From Saccharopolyspora elongata (GTDB lineage: Bacteria; Actinomycetota; Actinomycetes; Mycobacteriales; Pseudonocardiaceae), in the NCBI RefSeq assembly GCF_004348985.1, contig NZ_SMKW01000025.1, forward strand, positions 55,529-119,528: a DNA stretch of 64,000 nt. Reading direction: 5' to 3'. How positions within the stretch are numbered: position 1 is the stretch's first letter; each line of letters opens with the position of its first letter. A model generated the notes under the pieces. It ran no database searches, was not told where the DNA came from, and was given only the letters and a program-made list of their open reading frames with translations. This document shows positions 26,701-36,103 of the stretch, piece after piece. The position numbers and the translations under genes are program-made.

Positions 26701-26961
26701 CAGACCCAGCAGGTCCAGGAGACCACCTCCGCCGGGCTGCCCAAGCGCGTGCCCAAGACGAACCTGGTGCCCGGCTCCGCCGCACCGCGCACCCCGCAGA
26801 CCCCCCGCCGCAAGCCCGCCACCCCGCGTTCGGCAGACGCCGTGCGCGGCCGGATGGCGAACTTCCAGCAGGGCGTCACACGCGGTAGGCATTCCAAGGC
26901 CGAACCGGTTTCCACCGAAACACCCCGCTCGAATCCGAGCCGTCCCGAGGAGCAGGAGTGA
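23704..26961 (+). CDS. Conservon sensor histidine kinase-like protein (CvnA), nitrate-sensor domain
   Basis: A 1085-residue membrane protein. A helix at about 47-65 and another at about 350-372 bracket an extracytoplasmic helical NIT-type sensor domain (ERDFAIVFT, then [12 protein letters not shown]). A HAMP region follows, then an HATPase_c domain with the N-box [14 protein letters not shown] near residue 560 and the G-box DRGVGID near 594. No clear phosphoacceptor histidine is visible. The last 400 residues are an acidic, Pro-rich, low-complexity tail ending in a basic stretch. In conservons CvnA works with a roadblock protein, a DUF742 protein and a small GTPase like a G-protein-coupled receptor unit. 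GTG start with GGAGAGG 9 bp upstream. Confidence 0.9.
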   Translation: MAVSHMSAAAQETGMLNNDPATGADAATEPAGRSKKWWLRNWRLRYKMAAVLLVPTLAALGVGGIRVYDGLATQSRLTTIVEQVELGQQAANLTHELQRERDFAIVFTTANGGNAGADYAAQGQRVDAAIQQLRAYDNRVADFSPEVRNAYQSATHRLGSLGALRATINDRFTGPQTLVAYNSVLDNLLQINRMVATSAVNTQVSQTARAAEALGRAKEQLAQQRSILLSAGMLNRFLTGQTDAVRAANARFEAAYAEFENAATPEQRALYAARVAGAEVDDSEQIEQSALIASDRRQQSLGIDPLEWGTQSGKRTDLVRSVEDSVLTDFHDDATELADSAWWSLVRDSALLLLLLVVAFGVAAYIARSMLRPLRTLRYGALEIAQKSLPEAIDKVNDNPSAATQITVPPVPVHSSEEIGQVARTFDAVHQQALRLAAEQALLRTNVNDLFVNLARRSQTLVQRQLALIDRLEQDEQDPDQLSSLFELDHLATRMRRNNENLLILGGTDLTRRMMRPVPLNEVLGAAVSEVEQYARVAVVDAPDLAIQGRVVNDFVHLVAELLENATVFSNPDTEVTVRTAYRRQELVIEIRDRGVGIDASEIDEINDRLTRPPEIDVAVSRRMGLFVVGQLARRHDIRVELHNNDNLEGGVTATVHLAGEFVVQLTPDGPKPMPDVPRAALAEERRQEFSETGTHLGLAAAFGGRAAGSDRGIDPPTERAPLPSLAGIEQATAFTQMPQQEEDEPDVDDTELSTQYSVTVSSGDSFGATDVPEWENASKAAADDDVRAEEWPSEESPGDQFADSQGGRCGPPAESTGPADLFHSPFEAEKTANFVPAVFPPDPAHNGSGLNGSGSGGGLFGTADSDGAADHGTRQEPASASWARGGGPVEGTDGPAPAFADDEPRGAAWDMDDAPTQRLPIYEAVLSQWFRESDVDDSSAGPAAPATPAAPVAAEAPVEPEQPRPPEEPVVDEVPRTTTPDPGWGSADDGWRAAEALLQTQQVQETTSAGLPKRVPKTNLVPGSAAPRTPQTPRRKPATPRSADAVRGRMANFQQGVTRGRHSKAEPVSTETPRSNPSRPEEQE

Positions 26962-27389
26962 ACGGGTCCGTGCAGCAACCGACGAGCAGCAACAGCTTCA
27001 GCTGGCTGATCACCGACTTCGTGCGTCGCGTCCCCGGCGTGGCGCACTCGGTGGTCGTCTCCGCGGATGGCCTGCTGCTGGCTGGGTCCCAGGGTTTGCC
27101 GCGGGACCGAGCCGAGCAGCTGTCCGCTGTCGCCTCCGGGCTGGTCAGCCTCACGCAGGGCGCAGCGCGCTGTTTCGAAGCCGGTGAGGTCACCCAGACC
27201 GTGGTCGAGATGGAGCAGGGCTACCTGTTCCTGATGTCCATCAGCGACGGTTCCTGCCTCGCGGTGCTGGCCGCGCCGAACGCCGACATCGGCCTGGTCG
27301 CCTACGAGATGACCTTGCTGGTGGAGCGGGTCGGCCGGCAGCTCACGCCGGAACTGCGGGCGCAGCTGCAGGGCATGGTTCGCCGGTGA
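26958..27389 (+). CDS. Roadblock/LC7 domain protein (CvnB)
   Basis: A 143-residue roadblock/LC7 protein: [24 protein letters not shown], then [16 protein letters not shown] and [17 protein letters not shown]. Such MglB-like proteins act on small GTPases; in conservons CvnB sits between the kinase and the GTPase CvnD. The GTG overlaps the stop of the kinase gene by 4 bp, so translation is coupled. Confidence 0.92.
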   Translation: MNGSVQQPTSSNSFSWLITDFVRRVPGVAHSVVVSADGLLLAGSQGLPRDRAEQLSAVASGLVSLTQGAARCFEAGEVTQTVVEMEQGYLFLMSISDGSCLAVLAAPNADIGLVAYEMTLLVERVGRQLTPELRAQLQGMVRR

Positions 27390-27421
27390 GTCCGGTTGCG
27401 GAACGCTGAGGGGAGCTCGCC

Positions 27422-28165
27422 ATGAACACCGGTTCCGAGCCCAGCTGGGACGGTGACCTGTTCCGCCTCTACAACAAGCGGCTGAGCGCCGAGTCCTGGC
27501 AGGACGACTTCGTCGACGACGGCGCCGCCGGCCAAGGCGGCGAGTCGATCGGCGGGTACGACCGGGCGCTGTTCGGCGGCCCGGGCGCGGACCTGTTCGG
27601 CTCCAGCTACAACTCGGTTCCCGAGGTCGCCGGTCCCCCCAGGCCGGCCGACAGCGGGCCGCCATCGGTGTCGATGCCGTCGATCTCGCAGTCGATGTCG
27701 CCGATCTCCCAGTCGATGCCGTCGATTTCCCAGCCGATGTCGGCGATTTCGCAGTCCATGCCGTCGATCTCGGGGTCGATGCCGGCGATCCCGGCCATCG
27801 ATCCGCAGGAGTCCGACGGCTTCGACGGCGGGTCGTTGGTGCGGCCGTACGCCCGCACGCGTGGGCGCACCCGCACCGATTATGATCTTGCTATCGAGAC
27901 GCTGGTGACCACCAGCGAACGAGGTCGCACGCAGGCGACCCAGACCAGGGCCGAGCACCGCTCGATCTCCGAGCTGTGCATGGAGGCTCGCTCGGTGGCC
28001 GAGGTGGCCGCGCACCTGCGCCTGCCGTTGGGCGTGGTTCGGGTGCTGATCGGCGACATGGCCGATACCGGCCTGGTTCTGATTCATGACAGTGGCATGG
28101 TCGTTGGTGATCGGCCGTCCATGGAGTTCTTGGAAAGGGTGCTCAGTGGGCTTCGCAGGCTCTGA
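27422..28165 (+). CDS. DUF742 protein (CvnC) with a heptapeptide repeat
   Basis: A 247-residue protein. The C-terminal 110 residues are the DUF742 winged-helix domain (VRPYARTRGRTRTDYDLAIE, then VAAHLRLPLGVVRVLIGDM). The N-terminal 130 residues are longer than in most CvnC proteins and contain six copies of a SMPSISQ-like heptad between residues 84 and 125. Its 3' end overlaps the GTPase gene by 20 bp, the standard conservon arrangement. Function of the heptads is unknown; they may be a flexible spacer or a protein-binding array. Confidence 0.9.
   Translation: MNTGSEPSWDGDLFRLYNKRLSAESWQDDFVDDGAAGQGGESIGGYDRALFGGPGADLFGSSYNSVPEVAGPPRPADSGPPSVSMPSISQSMSPISQSMPSISQPMSAISQSMPSISGSMPAIPAIDPQESDGFDGGSLVRPYARTRGRTRTDYDLAIETLVTTSERGRTQATQTRAEHRSISELCMEARSVAEVAAHLRLPLGVVRVLIGDMADTGLVLIHDSGMVVGDRPSMEFLERVLSGLRRL
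27671..27796 (+). repeat. Six 21-bp tandem repeats inside the DUF742 gene
   Basis: Six in-frame units of 21 bp (start TCGATGCCGTCGATCTCGCAG, 27671-27691) encode SMPSISQ and variants such as SMSPISQ and PMSAISQ. Unit number could vary between strains without breaking the frame. Confidence 0.9.
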
Positions 28166-28742
28166 TCCCCGATCGAATGCGGCCGGCCAGAAGACCTCGA
28201 CGAAGATCGTGGTCGCCGGTGGTTTCGGGGTCGGGAAGACGACTTTCGTCGGCTCGGTGTCCGAGATCGTGCCGTTGACCACCGAGGCGGTCATGACCGA
28301 GGCGAGCGTCGGGGTCGACGACCTCAGCGCCACGCCGGGCAAGGTCACGACCACGGTGGCGATGGACTTCGGCCGGGTCTCGCTGGATTCGGACCTGATC
28401 CTGTACCTGTTCGGCACGCCCGGCCAGCACCGGTTCTGGTTCATGTGGGACGACCTGGTGCGCGGCGCGATCGGTGCGGTGGTGCTGGTGGACACGCGGC
28501 GACTGGCCGACGCGTTCGCCTCGATCGACTTCTTCGACGACCGCGGTCTGCCCTACATCATCGCGGTGAACACCTTCGACGGCGTGCTGCACCACCGCCA
28601 GGAGGACATCCGGGAGGCGCTGACGATCGACGCCTCGGTCCCGATGATCACCTGCGACGCCCGGAACCGCGAATCCACCAAGAACGCCCTGATCACCCTG
28701 GTGGAGCACGCCATGCGCCAGCGCATGGCCACGGCCCACTGA
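28146..28742 (+). CDS. Conservon small GTPase (CvnD)
   Basis: A 198-residue Ras-like GTPase. Walker A GGFGVGKTTF is near residue 25; switch II is LFGTPGQHRFWFMWDD; the specificity region reads VNTFDG in place of NKxD, a variation common in CvnD proteins. It is expected to cycle between GDP and GTP under control of the roadblock partner. The GTG start (VGFAGSDPRSN) lies inside the DUF742 gene's end, as in other conservons. A short gap and repeat block follow, so it is the last gene of the operon. Confidence 0.92.
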   Translation: MGFAGSDPRSNAAGQKTSTKIVVAGGFGVGKTTFVGSVSEIVPLTTEAVMTEASVGVDDLSATPGKVTTTVAMDFGRVSLDSDLILYLFGTPGQHRFWFMWDDLVRGAIGAVVLVDTRRLADAFASIDFFDDRGLPYIIAVNTFDGVLHHRQEDIREALTIDASVPMITCDARNRESTKNALITLVEHAMRQRMATAH

Positions 28743-28783
28743 TCTCACAGCGCGCGTGAGCGTTTCGGATCGCGGCAGAGGCT

Positions 28784-29064
28784 GTTCGGGATGTCGTCAA
28801 TTGGGGCCGCCGTAGGGCGGCGGTGCCTTCAGGATGGTGGAGTCAACGGCCTGTTCGCCTCGCCTATCGAGACGAACGGGCCGTTCGCCTCAACTCCAAC
28901 GGTGTCCACCGGCCTCGGGCGGATGAGGTGAACAGGCCGTTCACCTCTCCTATCGAGGCGAACAGGCCGTTCGCCTCAACTCCAACGGTGTCCACCGGCC
29001 TCGGGCGGATGAGGTGAACAGGCCGTTCACCTCTCCTATCGAGGCGAACAGGCCGTTCACTTCA
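28784..29064 (+). repeat. Family 3 repeat block with 86-bp tandem duplication
   Basis: The block begins with GGCTGTTCGGGATGT, then has a series of 20-25-bp palindromes such as GAGGTGAACAGGCCGTTCACCTC. Units 28891-28976 and 28977-29062 are 86-bp direct repeats differing only in the last four bases; the sequence before them is a more diverged unit. A related block in reverse orientation is at 56783-57019. Each palindrome could form a hairpin. No coding potential is seen despite open frames. Confidence 0.9.
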
Positions 29065-29140
29065 CGTCAGCCAGCGGGGGCGCACCAGTGCGCGGAACGA
29101 GTCCTCGCGAGTCCTGACCTGCTGGGTTTTCGGTGCTCCG

Positions 29141-29572
29141 TCAGCGGATGTCGGCGCCGTACACGCGCTCGACCGCGATCGTGATGAGCACCCGGCGATC
29201 GGACACCATCACCGACCGGTACTCGTCCCAGTCCGGGTGCTCCCCGGCGGCCTTGCGGTAGTAGTCCACCAGCGCCTCGACCTCGGGGCCGTGCGGATCG
29301 GTTCCCGGCCGGGTGAGCGTCACGGTGCCCTCGGCGGTGGCCCACGTCATGCCGTCGGGGCCGGTGACCTCCAGCGCGGCGCGCGGATCCCGGCGCAGGT
29401 TCGCCGTCTTGGCCAGCCCCTCCCGCGTCGAGATGTGGATGGCCCCGGATTCCTCGTCGTAGAAGGGCATGACGGGGGAGAGCTGCGGGCGGCCGTCCGA
29501 CTTGATCGTCGCGAGGACGCCGAGCCGGCTCTCCGCGAGCAGCGCGCGCGGGTCGAACGGTGTGCTGGTCAT
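29141..29572 (-). CDS. PPOX-class (probably F420-dependent) oxidoreductase
   Basis: A 143-residue split-barrel flavin/deazaflavin protein: LLAESRLGVLATIKSDGRPQLSPV, then IHISTREGLAKTANLRRDPRAALEV and the C-terminal VYGADIR. The pattern matches the Rv1155-like group of F420-dependent enzymes; it could equally bind FMN. The ATG (MTSTPFDPRALL) was chosen over a longer frame because RBS-like GGAGG stands a few bases upstream and the family starts there. It stands alone. Confidence 0.85.
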   Translation of the reverse strand: MTSTPFDPRALLAESRLGVLATIKSDGRPQLSPVMPFYDEESGAIHISTREGLAKTANLRRDPRAALEVTGPDGMTWATAEGTVTLTRPGTDPHGPEVEALVDYYRKAAGEHPDWDEYRSVMVSDRRVLITIAVERVYGADIR

Positions 29573-29706
29573 GGTCGAACCTCCGAAGGCTTGCGGAACC
29601 GCTCGATCATCGCCGCGCAACCGTCCCCGCGCAGGGACTCGGCTTCGAACGGATGGCACGATCATCGACCTTCACATCGATGTGAAGGTCAAGGGGAAGG
29701 CCGCGA

Positions 29707-31959
29707 TCAGTCCTCGACGAGCGCGACGGACATGATCCGGTGCAGCGGGAAGTTGCCCACCTCGTCGCTGCTGGTGTCGACGCCCTGCAGGATCCCGCCG
29801 CCGACGCTCACCGGCCGCACCACGCGCTGGCTCCGCACTCCGTGCGTGTCGACGAACCCCAGCCACACGCTCCGCTGCTGACGCGCCGCGTCGCGCAGCA
29901 GCTGCAGCGTCGCCTCGGCGCTCGGCCGCCCACGCTCGGGGCTCACGGCGCTGCCGCGCCGCGCCGTCCCGGCCCGGTCGCCGGCTCGCAGCTGCGCCAC
30001 GAGCTCGCCGAGCTGCTCCCCGCTCGGCGCGGCGATCGCCACCGGCGGAGCCGGGCGGCTCTTGCCGCGCACGCGCCGCCCGCTCTCCCGGAGGTCGAGC
30101 ACGTTGCCGTCCGGGCCTTCGGCGACCGGCGAGAACCCGGCCGCGCGCAGCACGGCGACCACGTCGGCCAGCGGCAGCGGGCTCACCAGCACGGTGGGCG
30201 CGATGCGGCGGAGTTCGAGTTCTTCGGACCCGGGCTTGGCCATGATTTCGGCCAGCAGCAGCGGATCGTCGCAGCGCAGGAAGGCCGCGGCGGTGCCCGC
30301 GCGGAGCCGGCCGTGCCGGCGCGCGACGTCGTCGATGAGGTAGGTCAGCGACTGCGGGATCGGCGTGCGCGAGCGGGTCCGGAACAGCGCGTGCAGGTCG
30401 TCGGCGGTGTAGCCGGCGTCGAGCGCGCGCCGGATGCTGCCGTCGCCGACGCGGTAAACCGTTGCGCTGCCAGCGGATTCGACGTCCGCGACGAGCTTCA
30501 TCTCGATGGCGAGGTCGGGTTCGAGTCGGCCCGGCGCGACGATGGTGAGGTCGGCCTGCACCAGCACGTGGTCGAGCGGTTCGGGCAGCGCGCTGGCGAG
30601 CTGGCGGGCGGCCTCGGTGGCGCCGTCGGCGAGCAGGACGCGTCCGGCGGTGGTCAGCGCGTGCAGCGCCACGACGCCGAGGGCGGTCGCTTCGGCGAGC
30701 GTCCAGCGGACCAGGTCGTCGCGCAGCCGGCCGCCGCGGCGCGGCGCGCGCCAGCCGAGCACGGCGGCGACGTCGTCCGGCCGGGCGCCGTACCCGCCGG
30801 GCAGTTCGTCGAGGTAGTCGAGGATGCGGCGGCGGTCCTTCGGCGCGAGCGGCCGGCGCAGGTCTTCCGACAGCGGGTTGAGCAGCCGGTCCTTCTCGTC
30901 GCGGGCGCCGACCAGGCCCGGCAGGCGCGGCAGGTCCAGCCAGGCCTGGGCCAGCGCGGCCCAGCGCTGCTCGGGCGGCGAGGCCAGCCAGGTGTCGGAC
31001 TGGATGGTCGGCACCCACTGCGGTTCCGCGCCCTCGCTGTTGGCGATGAGGTTCGCCGCGACCGCGACCTCCACGAGCAGGCCGAGCAGGTTCTCGTCGA
31101 TCTCGATGGCCTTGGCGGTGCGGCGCAGGTCGCGCACCCCGACCCCGCCGGAGCGCAGCACGTCGGGCGGCTCCTCGCCCCAGGCGTTCAGCAGCCCTTC
31201 GACGTGCCGCAGCAGTTCCAGCGCCGCGCCGCCGCTCGTGTTGTCCACAGTGGATTGATCGGTGCCCGCCAGGTCCGGGATCGGCTCGTCGGGTTCGACC
31301 GCGCCCATCGGCCGGTCGCCGCGCACGGCGAGCGCGAGCTGGCGCGGCAGCTCGACGGTCTCCGCGTCGCGCCGCAGCAACAGGCCCTTGGCGAGCAGCC
31401 GTTGCACCGGGTTGGTCGCCTGCTCCAGCGGGACCTTTTTGGCCGCGTCCTTGGTGCGCCCGATCGGCGCCCCGCCGGCGAGCTTCTCGACCAGCCGCCG
31501 CTCTTCCTCGTCGAGCCCGGCCAGCGCGGCTCCCGCCGCGGCCTCGGTGAGGTCTTCGGCCGGGCGCCCGAGCCCGGCGGGGAAGGTCGGCAGCGCCTCC
31601 CGCGCGGCCGAGGGCACGGCGAGCTCGGCGTCCTCGCCCCAGGCCAATGCGAGGTCGCGCAGCTGCGCGACCGACCGGCGGGCGCGCTCGACCGTGACGT
31701 CCGGGCCGAGCATCGCGGCGACGGCGTCCAGTGACACCGGCGAGTCGTCGGCGTCGAGCAGCACCAGCGCTTCGAGGGTGGCGAGGGCGAAGGAGTCGAG
31801 GTCCTCGCAGGCCCGCGCGACCGACGAGCGCACGCCGAGCCGCGTCGCCAGCACCGAGGTGTCGGCCGGCGGCGGGGTCGCGAGGTCGGGCCGAGCGCGA
31901 AGCAGCGCGACCAGCTGTTCGTCGCTGCGCTCCCGCAGCCAATCCGCCAGTGATGACAT
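29707..31959 (-). CDS. Helicase-associated domain protein (Rv0862c-like)
   Basis: A 750-residue protein conserved in actinobacteria, with an XPB/Ssl2-like helicase-associated C-terminal domain (near residues 430-560, DHVLVQADLTIVAPGRLEP) and a WYL-like end (VWLGFVDTHGVRSQRVVRPVSV, then GVDTSSDEVGNFPLHRI). No Walker motifs are present, so it is not itself a helicase. In mycobacteria its gene sits next to the XPB-type helicase gene and the products are presumed partners in DNA repair; here they are 15 kb apart. The start MSSLADWLRERSDEQL is the natural family start; upstream frame is not conserved. Confidence 0.85.
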   Translation of the reverse strand: MSSLADWLRERSDEQLVALLRARPDLATPPPADTSVLATRLGVRSSVARACEDLDSFALATLEALVLLDADDSPVSLDAVAAMLGPDVTVERARRSVAQLRDLALAWGEDAELAVPSAAREALPTFPAGLGRPAEDLTEAAAGAALAGLDEEERRLVEKLAGGAPIGRTKDAAKKVPLEQATNPVQRLLAKGLLLRRDAETVELPRQLALAVRGDRPMGAVEPDEPIPDLAGTDQSTVDNTSGGAALELLRHVEGLLNAWGEEPPDVLRSGGVGVRDLRRTAKAIEIDENLLGLLVEVAVAANLIANSEGAEPQWVPTIQSDTWLASPPEQRWAALAQAWLDLPRLPGLVGARDEKDRLLNPLSEDLRRPLAPKDRRRILDYLDELPGGYGARPDDVAAVLGWRAPRRGGRLRDDLVRWTLAEATALGVVALHALTTAGRVLLADGATEAARQLASALPEPLDHVLVQADLTIVAPGRLEPDLAIEMKLVADVESAGSATVYRVGDGSIRRALDAGYTADDLHALFRTRSRTPIPQSLTYLIDDVARRHGRLRAGTAAAFLRCDDPLLLAEIMAKPGSEELELRRIAPTVLVSPLPLADVVAVLRAAGFSPVAEGPDGNVLDLRESGRRVRGKSRPAPPVAIAAPSGEQLGELVAQLRAGDRAGTARRGSAVSPERGRPSAEATLQLLRDAARQQRSVWLGFVDTHGVRSQRVVRPVSVGGGILQGVDTSSDEVGNFPLHRIMSVALVED

Positions 31960-32090
31960 CGGCTCCACGATACCCAGCCGGGCAGCGCCGGCGGACCGTC
32001 TCGAATGCCGGGCGGCCGCCCCGGTGAGACATGCATCGCACCGGCCATGCGACCCGCACCGCGATGCAGTGGGGCGCACTGTCCAAGCCC

Positions 32091-32133
32091 TCGCAAGCGG
32101 CGAAGCCGCTTAATCCACCTCCGCCGCGCAGAA
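32091..32133 (-). repeat. Fragment of family 2 repeat
   Basis: Contains AAGCGGCGAAGCCGCTT followed by AATCCACCTCCGCCGCGCAG, matching one end of the element at 37734 in the same orientation. The rest is missing. Confidence 0.5.
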
Positions 32134-32241
32134 CGCCCACGTCACCGTCAGAACGTTGCGCTGCGCACCCTTGGGTGAGGTTCGGGGCCCGATCCGGCAA
32201 ACTGGAAGTGCACCGTAGCCGGAATGCCCAGGAGGAACGAC

Positions 32242-32427
32242 GTGGCCGGCAAGACCAAAAAGGACCGCATTGACCCGTCTTGGCCGAAGGTCGCCGACGG
32301 CGAACACCCGGTGAGCGAGTTCCTGGCCGACATCCAGGGCGCGATGTCGCCGTACGGCGACACCACCTTCCCGCTCCGCCAGGACGCCGTTCCCTACGTC
32401 CACCCGGTCACGCGCATCAACAGGTGA
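32242..32427 (+). CDS. Small conserved hypothetical protein
   Basis: A 61-residue protein, MAGKTKKDRIDPSWPKVADG to PYVHPVTRINR, with a GTG start and an excellent AGGAGGAAC site 5 bp upstream. It has no transmembrane helix, cysteine or recognisable domain. Its place between the Rv0862c-like gene and moaC resembles that of mycobacterial Rv0863, so it may be its counterpart, but this rests on position only. Confidence 0.75.
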   Translation: MAGKTKKDRIDPSWPKVADGEHPVSEFLADIQGAMSPYGDTTFPLRQDAVPYVHPVTRINR

Positions 32428-32721
32428 CCCTCCTGTCGGCATCCGCCCCAGCGCGGATCGGCGATCGCCCGTAGACCCGCTCCGTCGCGGCAGTGCCGCT
32501 TCGGGGCGGGTTTTGTCAAGGGGAACCGGCCGGTAATGGGACCGGACGTCGCTCACACTCGGGAAAGTTTTAGGCTTTTTCGTGCTGGGTGAAGTTCCGG
32601 TCGCTTAGCAGGCCCGCAGGGCTTGCACCCCGGATGAGCGATCTGCTGCGACGGCCCCCAGGGCCGCCCCGGGGACGGCACCCGTCAAGTCCATAGCCGA
32701 TCAGCTCGACAGGGGTGTGCC
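32428..32721 (+). promoter_or_regulatory. 294-bp leader region before malic enzyme gene
   Basis: No gene was recognised. The last 140 bp are rich in short complementary G/C runs (GGCCCCCAGGGCC, GCCCCGGGGACGG), so a structured leader is possible, but no known riboswitch class was recognised. A clear promoter was not found; TTTTAGGCTTTTTCG near 32568 is the only AT-rich stretch. Confidence 0.4.
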
Positions 32722-34179
<1,458 letters not shown>

Positions 34180-34189
34180 TCCACCGAGG

Positions 34190-34223
34190 TGCGGGGCGTC
34201 CTCTGCCGGGGGCGCCCCGCACT
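34190..34223. terminator. Terminator after malic enzyme gene
   Basis: A perfect 10-bp stem, GTGCGGGGCG / CGCCCCGCAC, with a 14-nt loop, 10 bp after the stop. It separates malic enzyme from moaC. Confidence 0.75.
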
Positions 34224-34274
34224 CGTGTTCTCAGGCTGAGGAGGGCGGCGGGCCCGACGGACTAGGCTCGGGGC

Positions 34275-34748
34275 ATGGCGCAGGACGAGCTCACGCATGT
34301 CGACGAGGCGGGCGCCGCTCGCATGGTCGACGTCTCCGGCAAGCAGCCCACCGCCCGCATCGCGGTCGCCAGCGGCGTGGTGCGCACGACGGCCGAGGTG
34401 ATCGCCCTGCTGCGCCGCGACGGGCTGCCGAAGGGCGACGCGATCGCCACCGCGCGGATCGCCGGGATCATGGCCGCGAAGCGGACCCCGGACCTCATCC
34501 CGCTGTGCCACCCGATCGCGATCTCGGGCGCCAAGGTCGAGCTGGAGCTCGGCGAGTCGGAGGTGCGGATCATCGCCACGGTGAAGACGACCGACCGCAC
34601 CGGCGTCGAGATGGAGGCGCTGACCGCGGTGGCGGGCGCCGGACTCACCCTGCACGACATGATCAAGGCGGTGGACCCGGCCGCGGTCCTCGACGAGGTC
34701 CGGGTAGAACGCAAAGAGGGCGGCAAAACCGGCATCTGGACCCGCTGA
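34275..34748 (+). CDS. moaC: Cyclic pyranopterin monophosphate synthase
   Basis: A 157-residue MoaC, which with MoaA turns GTP into cyclic pyranopterin monophosphate, the first molybdenum cofactor intermediate. Motifs include MVDVSGKQPTARIA, KRTPDLIPLCHPI, TDRTGVEMEALTAV with the catalytic residues, and DMIKAVDP. Length is as usual. It is followed by the mogA-moaE fusion and shares the window with moaA, moaD and modABC, so the pathway is nearly complete here. Confidence 0.95.
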   Translation: MAQDELTHVDEAGAARMVDVSGKQPTARIAVASGVVRTTAEVIALLRRDGLPKGDAIATARIAGIMAAKRTPDLIPLCHPIAISGAKVELELGESEVRIIATVKTTDRTGVEMEALTAVAGAGLTLHDMIKAVDPAAVLDEVRVERKEGGKTGIWTR

Positions 34749-34762
34749 CCACCCCGCAGTTC

Positions 34763-34786
34763 CGCAATTTCAATTAAAACTGCGGA
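34763..34786. repeat. Family 1 short palindrome
   Basis: A degenerate 24-bp palindrome, CCGCAATTTCAATTAAAACTGCGG in two halves of 12 (34763-34774 and 34775-34786). It corresponds to the last stem of the composite elements and stands alone between moaC and mogA-moaE. Confidence 0.7.
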
Positions 34787-34901
34787 CGGGGAGTCGGTGC
34801 GGTGCCACGGAGCGGGCGCGCTTGAGGCCATGTCGGTCGGTCGCGGAAGATGGCCCTGCGGCGGCCGAGCGGACTCCGGCGCCAACACACAGGAGGTCTC
34901 C

Positions 34902-35816
34902 ATGACGAGGACAGCGCGAGTGATCGCCGCGTCCAACCGCGCCTCGGCCGGCGTCTACCCCGACCGCATCGGCCCGGTGATCGTCGAGTGGCTGCGCGGG
35001 CGCGGCTACGAGGTGCCGGACCCCGTCGTGGTGCCGGACGGCGACCCGGTGGGCGAGGAGCTGCGCCGCGCGGTCGCCGACGGCGCGGACGTCGTGATCA
35101 CCACCGGCGGCACCGGGATCAGCCCGACCGACCGCACACCCGAGGTCACGGCGGCGGTCCTGGACTACCCGATTCCGGGACTGGCCGAGGCGATCCGCTC
35201 GGCCGGCCTGCCGGAGGTCCCGACGGCGGTGCTCTCCCGCGGGCTGGCCGGCGTTAGCGGCCGGACGCTGATCGTGAACCTGCCGGGCTCGCGCGGCGGC
35301 GTCAAGGACGGGCTCGGCGTGCTGGACGGGGTCCTGGACCACGCCGTCGACCAGCTGCACGGCGGCGACCACGCGGCGCCGAACCGCGCGGTGGCGGACG
35401 TCCTGCGGGCCGACGTGACGGAGCAGGTGATCGACGTCGACGACCTGGCCAGGTCGGTGGAGCACCGGGCGGCGGGCGCCGTGGTGACCTTCGGGGGAGT
35501 GGTCCGCGACCACGACGGCGGACGCGGTGTCCGCGAGCTGGAGTACGTCGGGCATCCCAGCGCGTCCGACGTGATCGCCGAGGTGGCGCAGGACATCGCG
35601 GCGCGCTTCGAGGGCGTGCGTGCCATCGCGGTGTCGCACCGGATCGGCCTGCTCAAGATCGGCGACGTGGCGCTCGGCTGCGCGGTGGCGGCGGAGCACC
35701 GCAAGCAGGCGTTCAGCGCCTGCTCGGAGCTGGTCGACGAGGTGAAGCGGCGGCTGCCGATCTGGAAGCGCCAGGTCTTCGAGGACAACACCGAAGAATG
35801 GGTCAACTGCCCTTGA
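34902..35816 (+). CDS. MogA/MoaB-MoaE fusion protein for molybdopterin synthesis
   Basis: A 304-residue two-domain protein. Residues 1-155 are a MogA/MoaB domain (VITTGGTGISPTDRTPEVT), which adenylylates molybdopterin. Residues 165-304 are MoaE (AVVTFGGVVRDHDGG, SHRIGLLKIGDVAL, then LPIWKRQVFED with the catalytic lysine), the large subunit of molybdopterin synthase that takes sulfur from MoaD. Mycobacteria encode mog and moaE2 as adjacent genes; here they are fused without a stop. The ATG has an ideal AGGAGG site. The moaD gene is 3.6 kb away. Confidence 0.92.
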   Translation: MTRTARVIAASNRASAGVYPDRIGPVIVEWLRGRGYEVPDPVVVPDGDPVGEELRRAVADGADVVITTGGTGISPTDRTPEVTAAVLDYPIPGLAEAIRSAGLPEVPTAVLSRGLAGVSGRTLIVNLPGSRGGVKDGLGVLDGVLDHAVDQLHGGDHAAPNRAVADVLRADVTEQVIDVDDLARSVEHRAAGAVVTFGGVVRDHDGGRGVRELEYVGHPSASDVIAEVAQDIAARFEGVRAIAVSHRIGLLKIGDVALGCAVAAEHRKQAFSACSELVDEVKRRLPIWKRQVFEDNTEEWVNCP

Positions 35817-35825
35817 TTACATTCC

Positions 35826-36011
35826 GGGCTCGTCTTACGTGGCGGTGCAAGTAGCGGCCCCCCCTGCGGGAGTTGCTGCGGCCTTCTCGCTGTGGGATCC
35901 CCGACTCATGAATGACCAATTCACCACGTCGGGGCTGTCCTCGCGAGAAGACCCCTGAGAACCCGCGGCGGTGCGAGTTGCGAGGGTGGGCTAAGCGGCT
36001 GCGCCGCTTCA
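35826..36011 (+). repeat. Family 2 repeat, copy A (~186 bp)
   Basis: A non-coding element present in full at 51048-51234 (same orientation) and 37734-37906 (inverted). Conserved inner structure is a nested hairpin: CTTCTCG...CGAGAAG outside, CCCCGAC...GTCGGGG inside. It ends with AAGCGGCTGCGCCGCTT, another short stem. It lies between the end of mogA-moaE and the end of a converging TetR gene. Confidence 0.88.
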
Positions 36012-36071
36012 AAGACGAAGAACTCGTACGATGGCCGACTCTTGGAAGCGCTGTTCCGGCCCGGTGAGCCT

Positions 36072-36093
36072 CCCGATTTTGCCTAAAATTGGG
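36072..36093. repeat. Family 5 hairpin beside TetR gene end
   Basis: CCCGATTTT-GCCT-AAAATTGGG, with one G-T pair. It matches the inner part of 10563-10602 and begins 11 bp beyond the TetR stop, so it may be its terminator. Confidence 0.7.
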
Positions 36094-36103
36094 AACCCTC
36101 CCG

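Noticed and set aside
28823..29017. A 64-residue frame within the 86-bp repeats, or a CRISPR-like array
   Set aside because: Repeats are contiguous without unique spacers and the frame is a product of the repeats.
32560..32721. Possible riboswitch before malic enzyme
   Set aside because: Only short G/C complementarity was seen; no known aptamer pattern could be matched, so it is described as a leader region only.
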